From Candidatus Latescibacterota bacterium (GTDB lineage Bacteria; JAAXHH01), in contig JAAXHH010000141.1 of assembly GCA_012270975.1 (NCBI GenBank), forward strand, positions 469,089 through 533,088: a DNA stretch of 64,000 nucleotides. The letters are read 5' to 3'. Numbering within the stretch: the stretch's first letter is position 1; each line of letters starts with the position of its first letter. Shown one piece after another: positions 25,922-34,136 of the stretch. Below the pieces are notes generated by a model, which searched no databases, was not told where the DNA came from, and saw only the letters and a program-made list of their open reading frames with translations. The translations under genes and the position numbers were made by a program.

Positions 25922-26839
25922 TCACTTGGTTGGGTACGGAGGCCTTGAAGGCAACAGGTCGTACAGCGCAGCCTCCAGGTCCGCATGCTCGAATTGGAAA
26001 CCCGCATTCTGAAGCCGGCCGGGGCTGACTCGCGCGCTCGCGAGAAGCAGGTCGCTTCCCATTTGGCCGAACAACAGACGGACGACGAAGGCCGGTACCG
26101 TGAATAGAGTCGGACGACGCAGCACCCGGCCCAGCGTCCGGGTAAACTCGGCGTTGGTGACGGGTTGGGGGGAAACCGCGTTGACGGGGCCGGTTATGTC
26201 CTCGGATTCCAGGGTAAATTGTATGATGGAGATCAGGTCGTCCCTGGTAATCCAACTCATATACTGCCTTCCATCGCCTACCTGGCCGCCCAGGGCCAGC
26301 CGGAAGGGCGTAAGCATGGCGGCCAGCGCGCCGCCCTCCGGGGTCAGTACCATGCCGATACGCAGGTTCACGACCCGGATCCCGGCGTCTCGGGCCGCTT
26401 CCGTCGCCGCTTCCCACTGCCTGGATACTCCGGGCAGATAGCCGTCCCCAGGCCGGGAATCCTCCCCAAGCAGTTCATCGCCGCGGTTGCCGTAATAACC
26501 GGTGGCCGACGCGCACACCAGGACCGAAGGCGGCGATGCCATCCCGGCGAGAAACGCGCAGAGCTTACGGGTGGTATCGACGCGGCTGTCCCGTATCCGG
26601 GCCTTCTTGTTCCTGGTCCACCTGCCCAGGATCGACTCGCCCGCCAGGTGTACGACGGCGTCTACCTTCCCCGGTTCTTCCCAGTGAAAACTGCCTTCCG
26701 AGGTGGACCAGTAGACCGCCCGGTCGCTCACCAGGTCCCTGGATCTGACCAGGCGCAGGACGCGATGGCCCTGCTGCTCGAGGCAGGGGATCAGCCGGCG
26801 GCCGATCAGTCCCGACCCGCCGGTAACGAGTGTGGTCAT
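25922..26839 (-). CDS. TIGR01777 family epimerase (extended SDR)
   Basis: 305 residues. An atypical SDR of the YfcH/SulA type with N-terminal TLVTGGSGLIGRRL (NAD(P)-binding), VVHLAGESILGRWTRNKKARI near residue 62, CASATGYYG near 108 and the C-terminal DUF1731-like region with PALLF-type hydrophobics and SARVSPGRLQNAGF. The substrate is unknown in the family. The frame reaches 26878, but ATG 26839 starts directly at the Rossmann fold. Its promoter is so close that the mRNA may be almost leaderless. It is divergent from an SRPBCC gene, a recurrent pairing for this family. Confidence 0.9.
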   Translation of the reverse strand: MTTLVTGGSGLIGRRLIPCLEQQGHRVLRLVRSRDLVSDRAVYWSTSEGSFHWEEPGKVDAVVHLAGESILGRWTRNKKARIRDSRVDTTRKLCAFLAGMASPPSVLVCASATGYYGNRGDELLGEDSRPGDGYLPGVSRQWEAATEAARDAGIRVVNLRIGMVLTPEGGALAAMLTPFRLALGGQVGDGRQYMSWITRDDLISIIQFTLESEDITGPVNAVSPQPVTNAEFTRTLGRVLRRPTLFTVPAFVVRLLFGQMGSDLLLASARVSPGRLQNAGFQFEHADLEAALYDLLPSRPPYPTK

Positions 26840-26849
26840 AGTGTGGCGA

Positions 26850-26878
26850 AAGTTAAAACCGGGACTGTACGGTGTCAA
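26850..26878 (-). promoter_or_regulatory. Sigma70-type promoter of the TIGR01777 gene
   Basis: Minus strand TTGACA (26878-26873), 17-nt spacer, TAACTT (26855-26850). The expected transcription start is near 26843, only about 4 nt from ATG 26839, leaving no room for a Shine-Dalgarno. Confidence 0.6.
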
Positions 26879-26919
26879 GGCCGGGCAATGCCGTGGCCGG
26901 CCGGTTCCGCCATTCCGGT

Positions 26920-26948
26920 TTGACTCGTTCGGTAGATTGCCTTAGTAT
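26920..26948 (+). promoter_or_regulatory. Sigma70-type promoter of the SRPBCC gene
   Basis: TTGACT (26920-26925), 17-nt spacer, TAGTAT (26943-26948). The start would be near 26955, about 90 bp before ATG 27045. With the minus-strand promoter it forms a divergent pair in the 205-bp gap. Confidence 0.6.
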
Positions 26949-27044
26949 CCCGAGTGGCAGCGGCGTATGCTGGACGCGAGCGTGTCGATGCAGGTGCCGG
27001 CCGCCTTGATTCGACGGACCAGGTGTAAGGGAAACCCGATTACC

Positions 27045-27512
27045 ATGCATGTCTACCGGTTGCACCGTACGCAGATTCTGCCTGTATCCCTGGAAACAGC
27101 CTGGGATTTCCTGTGCCGCCCCGAGCACCTGCGAGATCTCACTCCACCGGGTGTCGGCCTGACCGTAACTTCCGATCTCCCGGACCGGATGTACCCGGGA
27201 CTCATCATCACCTACCGGCTTGGGCTTTACTCGATGTTCTACTTCAACTGGGTCACGGAAATCACTCAGGCAGAACCACTTAGGTATTTTATTGATGAAC
27301 AGAGATCGGGTCCGTACAAGTTCTGGCACCACGAACACCGGTTACGGCCCAAGGCGCAAGGCGTGGAAATGACCGACCTCATCCATTATGCCTTGCCATT
27401 TGGTTTTCTGGGCCGTATGGTACATGCAGCGATCGTCAAGAGACAACTGAACGCAATCTTCGACTACCGCCATGAGGCGCTGTCCGGGATACTCGGTGGT
27501 CCCGTTCGCTGA
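27045..27512 (+). CDS. SRPBCC family ligand-binding protein
   Basis: 155 residues of the START/Bet v1-like helix-grip fold. It opens with HRTQILPVSLETAWDFLCRPEHL, the typical first strand and helix of SRPBCC proteins, then PGLIITYR, and ends with the long helix containing FDYRHEAL. The ligand is unknown. The frame is open to 26967, but ATG 27045 gives the standard start, with AAGGGA upstream at a slightly long distance. It is divergent from the TIGR01777 epimerase gene; these two families are often neighbours or fused in other bacteria. Confidence 0.85.
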   Translation: MHVYRLHRTQILPVSLETAWDFLCRPEHLRDLTPPGVGLTVTSDLPDRMYPGLIITYRLGLYSMFYFNWVTEITQAEPLRYFIDEQRSGPYKFWHHEHRLRPKAQGVEMTDLIHYALPFGFLGRMVHAAIVKRQLNAIFDYRHEALSGILGGPVR

Positions 27513-27569
27513 ATTCCCTGGTCCCTGACTTCACACCGCGACAGGTACGCCCCGATCTTCCCCTGAACC

Positions 27570-28886
27570 ATGACCGACCTTATCATCGTCCTGCTGCTGG
27601 TCGCGTTCAACGGCTTTTTCGTGGCCGCAGAATTCGCCCTGGTAAAGATACGCCTGTCTGAAGTCGAGGTGCTGGCGAAGGACGGCAGCCGAACGGCGCA
27701 GATCGTTCGTAACATCCTGCACAGCCTGGACACCTACCTGTCCTCGTGTCAACTGGGTGTAACGCTCGGAAGCCTGGGACTCGGCTGGTTCAGCGAACGG
27801 ACCGTGGCCGCGCTGCTCGAACCGCTTGTGCTTTCCCTGGGATTCTCCGCAGAAACCTCCCATCTCATTGCAATTCCCGTCGCCTTCGCGATCATGACCT
27901 TCGTGCTGATCACCGCGGGCGAGCTCGTCCCCAAATTCGTCGCGCTGCAGAAATACCGGCAGGTGGCCCAGGCCATAGGGATTCCACTCGTCGTCTTCTA
28001 CAAGGTCTTCCGGCCGTTCATCTGGTTGCTGAACGTCAGCGCCAACCTCATGCTGAGATGCCTGGGCATCCGCGTCACCAACGAGCAGGGCGGATCCATC
28101 ACGGAACCCGAATTGCGGATGACGCTGGTCACCATGGTGGCCGGAGGCCAGGTCACGCGGCGGGAACGGCGGATCATGGAAAACGTGCTCGATCTGGAGG
28201 AGAAAGTCGCGCGCCGGTACATGCTTCCCCGCAACCAGATCGTCTACCTGAACCAGAACGATGACCGGGAAAAGAAACTCCGGGTCGTAGCCGAGTCGGG
28301 GCATACGCGCTTCCCGCTGTGCAACGAGGACCTGGACCAGATCATCGGGATCGTACACGTCAAGGACCTGTTCCGGAACCTGTTCGACGAACAGAGCTCC
28401 TCCAGCCTGGAAGAGATCGCGCGGGATCCGCTGTTCCTGCCCGAGACCATCAGACTGGACGCGCTGCTCCTGGAATTCCAGCGGCGCAATACCATGCTTG
28501 CCGTCCTCGTGGACGAGTTCGGAACAGTCTCCGGAATGATTACGTTGGAAAACGTCCTCGAGGAACTGGTGGGCCCCATTCAGGACGAATTCGACAGTGA
28601 GGCGCCGCTCATCGTGCGTACGGGACCCCACCGTTTCGAGGTCGAGGCCAGCTGTCCCGTCGACCAGGTCATCCGTGCCTGCGGGCTGCAACTACCTGAT
28701 GATCTGACCTCGGACACCACGGGCGGGGTCATGATCGAATTGTTGGGCCACATTCCCAGGCAAGGGGAAAAGGTCCGCGCCGGCACACACCTGATGACGG
28801 CCCTGCGCGTGGAACCTACCCGTGTCCAACGGCTCAGGATCGATCGGATGGCCAGTTCGGAAGAGGACGAAGCGGAAGACGGTTAA
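27570..28886 (+). CDS. CNNM/CBS/CorC-HlyC hemolysin-family protein
   Basis: 438 residues. An N-terminal CNNM (DUF21) membrane domain of about four helices carries AFNGFFVAAEFALVKIR near residue 12 and the conserved GELVPK near 111. It is followed by a pair of CBS domains (~205-330; GIVHVKDLFRNL and GMITLENVLEELVGPI) and a C-terminal CorC_HlyC domain (~345-430). Relatives such as CorB/CorC transport or regulate Mg2+ and Co2+. The acidic tail SSEEDEAEDG is a small peculiarity. It lies 57 bp behind the SRPBCC gene. Confidence 0.94.
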   Translation: MTDLIIVLLLVAFNGFFVAAEFALVKIRLSEVEVLAKDGSRTAQIVRNILHSLDTYLSSCQLGVTLGSLGLGWFSERTVAALLEPLVLSLGFSAETSHLIAIPVAFAIMTFVLITAGELVPKFVALQKYRQVAQAIGIPLVVFYKVFRPFIWLLNVSANLMLRCLGIRVTNEQGGSITEPELRMTLVTMVAGGQVTRRERRIMENVLDLEEKVARRYMLPRNQIVYLNQNDDREKKLRVVAESGHTRFPLCNEDLDQIIGIVHVKDLFRNLFDEQSSSSLEEIARDPLFLPETIRLDALLLEFQRRNTMLAVLVDEFGTVSGMITLENVLEELVGPIQDEFDSEAPLIVRTGPHRFEVEASCPVDQVIRACGLQLPDDLTSDTTGGVMIELLGHIPRQGEKVRAGTHLMTALRVEPTRVQRLRIDRMASSEEDEAEDG

Positions 28887-28902
28887 GGAGTAGCGCCAGC
28901 GC

Positions 28903-28918
28903 GGCATCCCCGTGCCGG
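28903..28918. terminator. Possible hairpin between convergent genes
   Basis: CGGCA (28903-28907) pairs with TGCCG (28914-28918) around a 6-nt loop in the 58-bp gap between the CNNM/CBS and aldo/keto reductase genes. No T-run follows, so support is weak. Confidence 0.25.
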
Positions 28919-28944
28919 CAGGATCGTACTTGTGGGCAGTCGCG

Positions 28945-29925
28945 CTACCCAACCTGGCCGAGGCGATCCGGGGCGGAAGCCTCGTCCAGTTTGCTTCGCA
29001 GCTCAGCGGGCAAGTTCCAACCCGCTCCACCGCATACCTCTTCCACGTGTTCCGGTTGATCCGGTCCCGTCATTGCGGCCGTCACATCGGGATGATCCAA
29101 GATCCACGCGAAGGCGACCTGCGTAGGGGTTCTGCCGAGTTCCGCGGCCACATCGATCAACGTGGCAATGAGATGATCGACGGCCGGGGTCATGGTCTTT
29201 CTGAACCGTTCGACATCCTTCGCCCAGATCGAGCCCGAGGGCGGATCCTGACCCCGCCTGCACCGGCCCGTAAGCAGGCCGACGGCGATGGGACTGTACG
29301 TCATCATCCCCAGTCCGTGCCGGCGGCATCGGTCGAGAAGCTCGGTCTCCACGCCGGATCGATGGATCAGGTTGTACTGGTTCTGAAGGCATACCGGTGT
29401 CGCGAAGCCGTGCCTGTCAGCCACCCACAGCGCCTCGACGACCTGCGCGGTCGTGTAGTTGCACATGCCGACATAACGGGCCTTGCCCTGTCTGACCACG
29501 TCGTTCATGGCGCCCAGCGACTCATCCAGTGGCGTGTCGTGGTCGAAATGGTGCAGGAGGTAAAGGTCTATATGATCCAGGCCGAGGCGTTTCAGTGAGC
29601 GGTCGATTTCCCGCATGATATGATAGCGCGAAGTGCCCTTGTCGTTGGGGCCCGAACCGATCTCGCTCCAGACTTTGCTGGTGATCACCAGGTTGTCCCG
29701 CTTGTCCTTCATCCCGGCCAGCGCCTTGCCCAGCACCTCCTCGCACCTGCCGGCGAAGTAGAAGTTGGCACAGTCGATGAAATTGATGCCGAGATCCACC
29801 GCCGTCTCAATCGTGCGGATGCAGGTCTTCTCGTCCGTCTGACCGGCCCAGAAGCCCCGGAACGCGGTGCCGAGGCAGATGGGTGACACGCGCACGCCGT
29901 AACGGCCGAGTTTTCGATATTCCAT
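28945..29925 (-). CDS. Aldo/keto reductase
   Basis: 326 residues, a TIM-barrel NAD(P)H-dependent carbonyl reductase. The catalytic tetrad is visible: Asp51 (FIDCANFY), Tyr56, a Lys in ITSKVW near residue 84, and His in YLLHHFD near 125. Nucleotide-binding end includes TPTQVAFAWILDHPDVTAAMTG near 265-286. It belongs to the potassium-channel-beta/YajO-like branch by length and by the GTAFRGFW N-terminus. Substrate unknown. It lies 25 bp behind terC on the same strand. Confidence 0.93.
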   Translation of the reverse strand: MEYRKLGRYGVRVSPICLGTAFRGFWAGQTDEKTCIRTIETAVDLGINFIDCANFYFAGRCEEVLGKALAGMKDKRDNLVITSKVWSEIGSGPNDKGTSRYHIMREIDRSLKRLGLDHIDLYLLHHFDHDTPLDESLGAMNDVVRQGKARYVGMCNYTTAQVVEALWVADRHGFATPVCLQNQYNLIHRSGVETELLDRCRRHGLGMMTYSPIAVGLLTGRCRRGQDPPSGSIWAKDVERFRKTMTPAVDHLIATLIDVAAELGRTPTQVAFAWILDHPDVTAAMTGPDQPEHVEEVCGGAGWNLPAELRSKLDEASAPDRLGQVG

Positions 29926-29950
29926 GTGATCTTACAGGTTTCGTATACGG

Positions 29951-30673
29951 CTATTGGTCGGAACCGTCCTGGTTGCGCCGCAGACGCATGTTCAGTATCT
30001 CCACGCCGACCGAGAAAGCCATGGCGAAGTAGATGTAACCCTTAGGTATGTGCAGATCGAATCCGTCGGCGATGAGCGCTACGCCTATCAGCACGAGAAA
30101 ACTCAGCGCCAGCATCTTCACCGTGGGATTGGCATCGACGAACTCCCCGATCGACCGGGCGGCGAGCATCATGACGAGTACGGCGATAATGATCGCCAGC
30201 ATCATCACGGGAACGTGCTCCGCCATGCCTACCGCCGTAATGACGGAGTCCAGCGAAAAGATGATGTCGATCAGCGCGATCTGTATCAGCACGCCGGCGT
30301 AGGAACTCACCCTGGGCGTGTGCTCGGTCTGTCGATGTTCCTCGAATGTGCCGTGTATCTCGGTCGTACTCTTTACGAGAAGGAACAGTCCTCCGAGTAT
30401 CAGTATGAGATCCCGGCCCGAAAAAGCTTCGCCGAAGAGGGAGAACAGCGTCGCCGTCAGGGTCATGATCCAGGCCAGGGTGAGCAGCAGCCCCAGCCGC
30501 ATGATCATAGCCAGCCCGAGTCCGATAATGCGGGCGCGTTGCCGGCGGTGCACAGGCAGGCGCCCTACGAGAATCGAGAGCACGACTATGTTATCGATGC
30601 CGAGAACAATCTCCAGGGTCGTGAGTGTGGCGAGAGCGATCCAGGCCTCGGGATCGTAAATCCAGGATGTCAT
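29951..30673 (-). CDS. TerC family integral membrane protein
   Basis: 240 residues with about seven membrane helices. TerC/Alx proteins export Mn2+ or protect against tellurite and can support metalation of exported proteins. The two acidic repeat motifs are present: EIVLGIDNIVVLSIL near residue 20 and IDIIFSLDSVITAVG near 134, whose Asp residues are the probable ion-binding sites. ATG 30673 begins the first helix. No yybP-ykoY-type Mn riboswitch was recognised in the 206-bp divergent upstream gap. A 12-bp perfect palindrome lies 31 bp before the start. Confidence 0.93.
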   Translation of the reverse strand: MTSWIYDPEAWIALATLTTLEIVLGIDNIVVLSILVGRLPVHRRQRARIIGLGLAMIMRLGLLLTLAWIMTLTATLFSLFGEAFSGRDLILILGGLFLLVKSTTEIHGTFEEHRQTEHTPRVSSYAGVLIQIALIDIIFSLDSVITAVGMAEHVPVMMLAIIIAVLVMMLAARSIGEFVDANPTVKMLALSFLVLIGVALIADGFDLHIPKGYIYFAMAFSVGVEILNMRLRRNQDGSDQ

Positions 30674-30703
30674 AGGCGTCCAATGCGGATCAGGCTACGC
30701 AGT

Positions 30704-30715
30704 CGACTCGAGTCG
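30704..30715. repeat. 12-bp perfect palindrome upstream of terC
   Basis: CGACTCGAGTCG lies in the terC leader region. It could be an operator half-site or an mRNA hairpin, but it has no loop and no second copy was seen, so the role is speculative. Confidence 0.35.
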
Positions 30716-30794
30716 CAGGTACGAAACGGTATGGCAATTTAGCGTCTCGTCGACAAATAGAAAGCATAATCTTCTTCAGGCCGTCATGATCAAC

Positions 30795-30822
30795 TTGACA
30801 GGGCTGCGGGACTGCATATTTA
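30795..30822 (+). promoter_or_regulatory. Sigma70-type promoter of the amidohydrolase operon
   Basis: TTGACA (30795-30800), 16-nt spacer, TATTTA (30817-30822). The transcription start would be near 30829, giving a leader of about 50 nt before ATG 30880. It drives the amidohydrolase, Rieske and probably the solute-binding protein 2 genes. Confidence 0.62.
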
Positions 30823-30879
30823 TGGCAGTATCGCGTTTCCTGAGTTTCCACGAAGTACCTGGCGAGGTTACACCGGATT

Positions 30880-31989
30880 ATGGCTGCAGCCGAATCGAAT
30901 GCCTCATCTCCAATCGGTCTCATCGACTGCGACTTGCATCACGGGGTCGTGGAAATCGAAGATCTGTTCCCTTATCTCCCCGGCCATTACGTGGAATACG
31001 TGAAGGACTTCGGGTCCATGATGCCCGGCCTTGTCTATACCAATCTCCCCAAGGGCGGCTGCCGGGCCGAACTCTGGGAGCACACGGAAACCCATCCCAG
31101 CAGCAACATCGAGCTGGCCCGCAAGCACCATCTCGACGAATACGGCATCGACGTCGCCCTGTTGACGGGGGTAACGGTGTACGGTGCGGCGGTGCACCCG
31201 GACGCCGACTTCGGCGCCGCCATGTGCCGGGCCTTCAATGACTGGACCCTGGAGACCTGGATCAAGGCGGACGGCCGGTTCCGCGCATCGGTGGCCATCG
31301 CGCCGTCCGATCCGAAGCAGGCGGCCGCGGAGATCCGGCGGATCGGCGGTCGTCCCGAGGTATTGCAGGTCATCATGCCGGCCGGTGGACGCATGCCCTT
31401 CGGGAACCGGTTCTACGACCCGATTTACGAAGCGGCGCAGGAGTGCCGGCTTCCCATGTGCGTGCACTTCGGCGTGGAGGGCGCCGGCTTTGCCAATGCC
31501 CCCACGGCGGCCGGATATCCCTCTTACTACCTGGAAATGCGCATGGCCCGGCCCCAGATCGCCATGGCGCACGTCTCGAGCCTGATCTGCGAAGGCACGT
31601 TCGAAAAGTTCCCCGGGCTGAAGTTCCTCTTCATCGAACACGATACCTTCTGGGTACCGGGACTGATGTGGCACATGGACGCCGACTGGAAGGCGGTCCG
31701 CGATTACACGCCCTGGGTCAAGCGGCCGCCCAGCGAGTATATACGGGACCACGTCAGGTTCGGATGCCAGCCCATGGAACAGCCGCCGACCCGAAAGGAC
31801 CTCAAGACCTTCCTGGAATGGCTGCACGCGGACGAGATCCTCGTTTACGCGAGCGACTATCCCCACTGGGACTGGGAGTCGCCTGATTCGGTGCTTCCCG
31901 GCGTGGATGCGCGGCTGAAGCGCAGGGTGTTCGTGGAGACGGCGCGGGAGCTGTACGGCCTGGACGAACAGGGAAACCCCACTACATGA
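30880..31989 (+). CDS. Amidohydrolase 2 family metal-dependent hydrolase/decarboxylase
   Basis: 369 residues, TIM-barrel amidohydrolase-2 family (ACMSD-like hydrolases and decarboxylases). Candidate metal ligands are DCDLHHG at residues 16-22, His in MCVHFG near 195, His in LFIEHD near 250 and Asp in YASDYPHWD near 327. Start ATG 30880 follows a GAGG at moderate distance. The stop overlaps the Rieske start by 4 nt (ATGA), so the two are translationally coupled, a recurring pairing that hints at oxidative breakdown of an aromatic or heterocyclic compound. The substrate is not known. Confidence 0.92.
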   Translation: MAAAESNASSPIGLIDCDLHHGVVEIEDLFPYLPGHYVEYVKDFGSMMPGLVYTNLPKGGCRAELWEHTETHPSSNIELARKHHLDEYGIDVALLTGVTVYGAAVHPDADFGAAMCRAFNDWTLETWIKADGRFRASVAIAPSDPKQAAAEIRRIGGRPEVLQVIMPAGGRMPFGNRFYDPIYEAAQECRLPMCVHFGVEGAGFANAPTAAGYPSYYLEMRMARPQIAMAHVSSLICEGTFEKFPGLKFLFIEHDTFWVPGLMWHMDADWKAVRDYTPWVKRPPSEYIRDHVRFGCQPMEQPPTRKDLKTFLEWLHADEILVYASDYPHWDWESPDSVLPGVDARLKRRVFVETARELYGLDEQGNPTT

Positions 31990-32342
31990 GCGAGCGATAC
32001 GAAGTCGCCGCCGTGGACGACCTGGCGCCGGGTGAACGTCGCATCGTCCCCGCGGGCGGGCGCGGCGGGATCGGCGTGTTCAACATCGACGGCCGGTATT
32101 ACGCCCTGCGGAACCGCTGTCCGCACAAGGGCGGCCCGCTCTGTCTCGGCCGCCTGCGGCCCCATGTAACGGCTGATGAGGTATACTCGGTCGATCATCG
32201 TGAGAAGCAGGTCCTGAAGTGCGCGTGGCACCAGTGGGAATTCGATCTCGCGACCGGCCAGGCGCTCTACGATCCCCGCATGCGGGTCAAGACTTACAGG
32301 GTGGAGATCGAAGAAGGCATGGTGATCCTGTACCTGGAGTGA
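31986..32342 (+). CDS. Rieske [2Fe-2S] protein
   Basis: 118 residues, a single Rieske domain. Cluster ligands are Cys-x-His in NRCPHKGG near residue 45 and Cys-x-x-His in CAWHQWEFD near 79. The spacer between the two ligand pairs is 31 residues, against 15-17 in ordinary Rieske ferredoxins, so an extra loop is inserted. There is no signal peptide, consistent with a cytosolic electron-transfer partner. It overlaps the amidohydrolase gene by 4 nt and lies 35 bp before solute-binding protein 2. The oxygenase it might serve is not in this operon. Confidence 0.9.
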   Translation: MSERYEVAAVDDLAPGERRIVPAGGRGGIGVFNIDGRYYALRNRCPHKGGPLCLGRLRPHVTADEVYSVDHREKQVLKCAWHQWEFDLATGQALYDPRMRVKTYRVEIEEGMVILYLE

Positions 32343-32364
32343 CTGGCATCACCTGTCGAGGGGG

Positions 32365-32370
32365 AAGGGG
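32365..32370 (+). promoter_or_regulatory. Ribosome binding site deciding a GTG start
   Basis: AAGGGG ends 7 nt before GTG 32378, the same motif and spacing as used by solute-binding protein 1. Confidence 0.65.
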
Positions 32371-32377
32371 ATTTGCC

Positions 32378-34132
32378 GTGAGAATCCGGTTCTCAATCGC
32401 GGTCCTTTCCGTGACCTGCATTGCCTGCACGGCTGCATTGGCCTGGACGGACACGGAGAAGCCCGGTCCCTACACCAACTCCATCGGTATTCCCCTTCCT
32501 CCCGACGCGGCCCCGCCCGAATACCAAGTCTTCACCAGTTTCAAGGCCGAGAACCGCTACCTGGACATGGCTACCTCCCACTACCAGGTGGTCGGCCACG
32601 ATTATGCGCTGGTCAACGAACCCCTGGTGCGGATGGACCGGAACTACAACCTGCTGCCGGCCGCCGCGACCCGGTGGGAGGTGTCCGGGGACGGGCTGAC
32701 CTGGAAGTTTCACCTGCAACCCGACCTGGTTTTCGCCGACGGCCATCCCCTTACCGCCTACGACTTCGAGGACACCTTCAAGCGGTGGGCGGACCCGGCC
32801 ACGGGATTCGATCTCGAATGGTTCTACCGGTCGATCAGGAACTGGGGAGAGGTCGTCGCCGCCAGACTGCCCGTCGATTCCCTGGGGATCAGAGCGCTGG
32901 ACGATCACACCATCGCCTTTGCAACCGACGATCCCACGCCCTACTTGCCCCTGATCCTGACCTTCAGCTGGGTAACGCCTTCGCACCTGTTCGAGAAATA
33001 CGGTCCGGGCTGGTCGACCCGGCCTGAAACGCTGCTGGGCAGCGGTCCTTTCAGATTGGTGGAATGGTCGAAACTGGACCGGATCGTACTAGAGCCAAAT
33101 CCCCACTACCGGGGACCTCACAAACCGTACCTGGAAAAGGTAGTCTCCAAGCTCTTCAACGCCGCGGTACCCCCGCCTATGTTGTCTTCATACGAGGCGG
33201 GCGCGGTGGACCAGGCTACCCTGTCGAACCAGGCGGAAATCAACCGTGTAAAGAACGATTCCGGGCTCAGGGACCAACTGGACACCTATATGGCCTTCGG
33301 GACCACCTACCTGATGATGGATACCTTCAAGCCCCCCTTCGATGATCTGAGGGTAAGACAGGCGTTCAGCCACGCCATCGACACGGCCGCGCTGGTCGAG
33401 TCCGCCTTGCAGGGCGTCGCCGTTCCCGCGGTGTCCATGCTGCCTGACGGGTTTCCCGCCGCCAGTCCCGGGGAACTCGCGCCTGTTCAGCGATTCGATC
33501 CGGTCCTGGCGCGACGACTGCTCGCGGAAGCCGGCTATCCGGACGGAAGGGGGTTTCCGCGGATCGTGATGTGGATCAGGGGGACCAACCTGCAGGGGGG
33601 ACAGGCGCCACAGGCGGTACAGGCCATGCTGAAGCGCAATCTGAACCTGGATATCGGCGTCCAGAACACCGAAGCCAAACTGTTCATGGAATCCATGTAC
33701 CAGGGAGACATCGCCTTCGCCATGATCCCCTACGGGTACGACTACATGGATCCCAGCAACCTGCTCGGCATCTGGCTGTCGACGGGCCGCCATGCCTGGT
33801 ATAACCAGCGCTTCGAATCCATCATGGCCGAGGCCAACCACCTGATCGGCGACCCCGAAAGACGTATCGCGCTCTACAAGGAGGCCGAACGCATAGTGGT
33901 CGAAGACGTGGCCGGCGTGTTCCTGTGGCACCGGCAGCACAACGAGCTCTGGAAGCCTTATCTACACACCGGGGCGCTCGAGCGAAACGACCGGGGCGGA
34001 TACGCGATACGCGTCGACAAGCATCTCAACCTGTCGACGACGCTGTACGTCACGGAGGAGGTTGCGAGGAACGGGTCCGCCGAGGATCGGGACGGGGGGT
34101 TCTGGCACTGGCTGTTCGGATCCGGCCGTTAA
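32378..34132 (+). CDS. Family 5 extracellular solute-binding protein 2
   Basis: 584 residues, SBP_bac_5 family, the most diverged of the three paralogues here. The frame is open upstream to 32219 in overlap with the Rieske gene, but GTG 32378 with AAGGGG 7 nt ahead gives a proper signal peptide (RIRFSIAVLSVTCIACTAALA). The mature start has PYTNSIGIPLPPDAAPPEYQVF split across residues ~32-53, the shared N-terminal motif. Family segments include WKFHLQPDLVFADGHPLTAYDF near 110 and RVRQAFSHAIDTAAL near 325. No transporter genes adjoin it. The operon suggests the ligand may be the substrate of the amidohydrolase/Rieske route. Confidence 0.9.
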   Translation: MRIRFSIAVLSVTCIACTAALAWTDTEKPGPYTNSIGIPLPPDAAPPEYQVFTSFKAENRYLDMATSHYQVVGHDYALVNEPLVRMDRNYNLLPAAATRWEVSGDGLTWKFHLQPDLVFADGHPLTAYDFEDTFKRWADPATGFDLEWFYRSIRNWGEVVAARLPVDSLGIRALDDHTIAFATDDPTPYLPLILTFSWVTPSHLFEKYGPGWSTRPETLLGSGPFRLVEWSKLDRIVLEPNPHYRGPHKPYLEKVVSKLFNAAVPPPMLSSYEAGAVDQATLSNQAEINRVKNDSGLRDQLDTYMAFGTTYLMMDTFKPPFDDLRVRQAFSHAIDTAALVESALQGVAVPAVSMLPDGFPAASPGELAPVQRFDPVLARRLLAEAGYPDGRGFPRIVMWIRGTNLQGGQAPQAVQAMLKRNLNLDIGVQNTEAKLFMESMYQGDIAFAMIPYGYDYMDPSNLLGIWLSTGRHAWYNQRFESIMAEANHLIGDPERRIALYKEAERIVVEDVAGVFLWHRQHNELWKPYLHTGALERNDRGGYAIRVDKHLNLSTTLYVTEEVARNGSAEDRDGGFWHWLFGSGR

Positions 34133-34136
34133 AGAT

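Noticed and set aside
30674..30879. yybP-ykoY Mn riboswitch ahead of terC
   Set aside because: terC genes often carry it, but the minus-strand leader has no matching conserved core.
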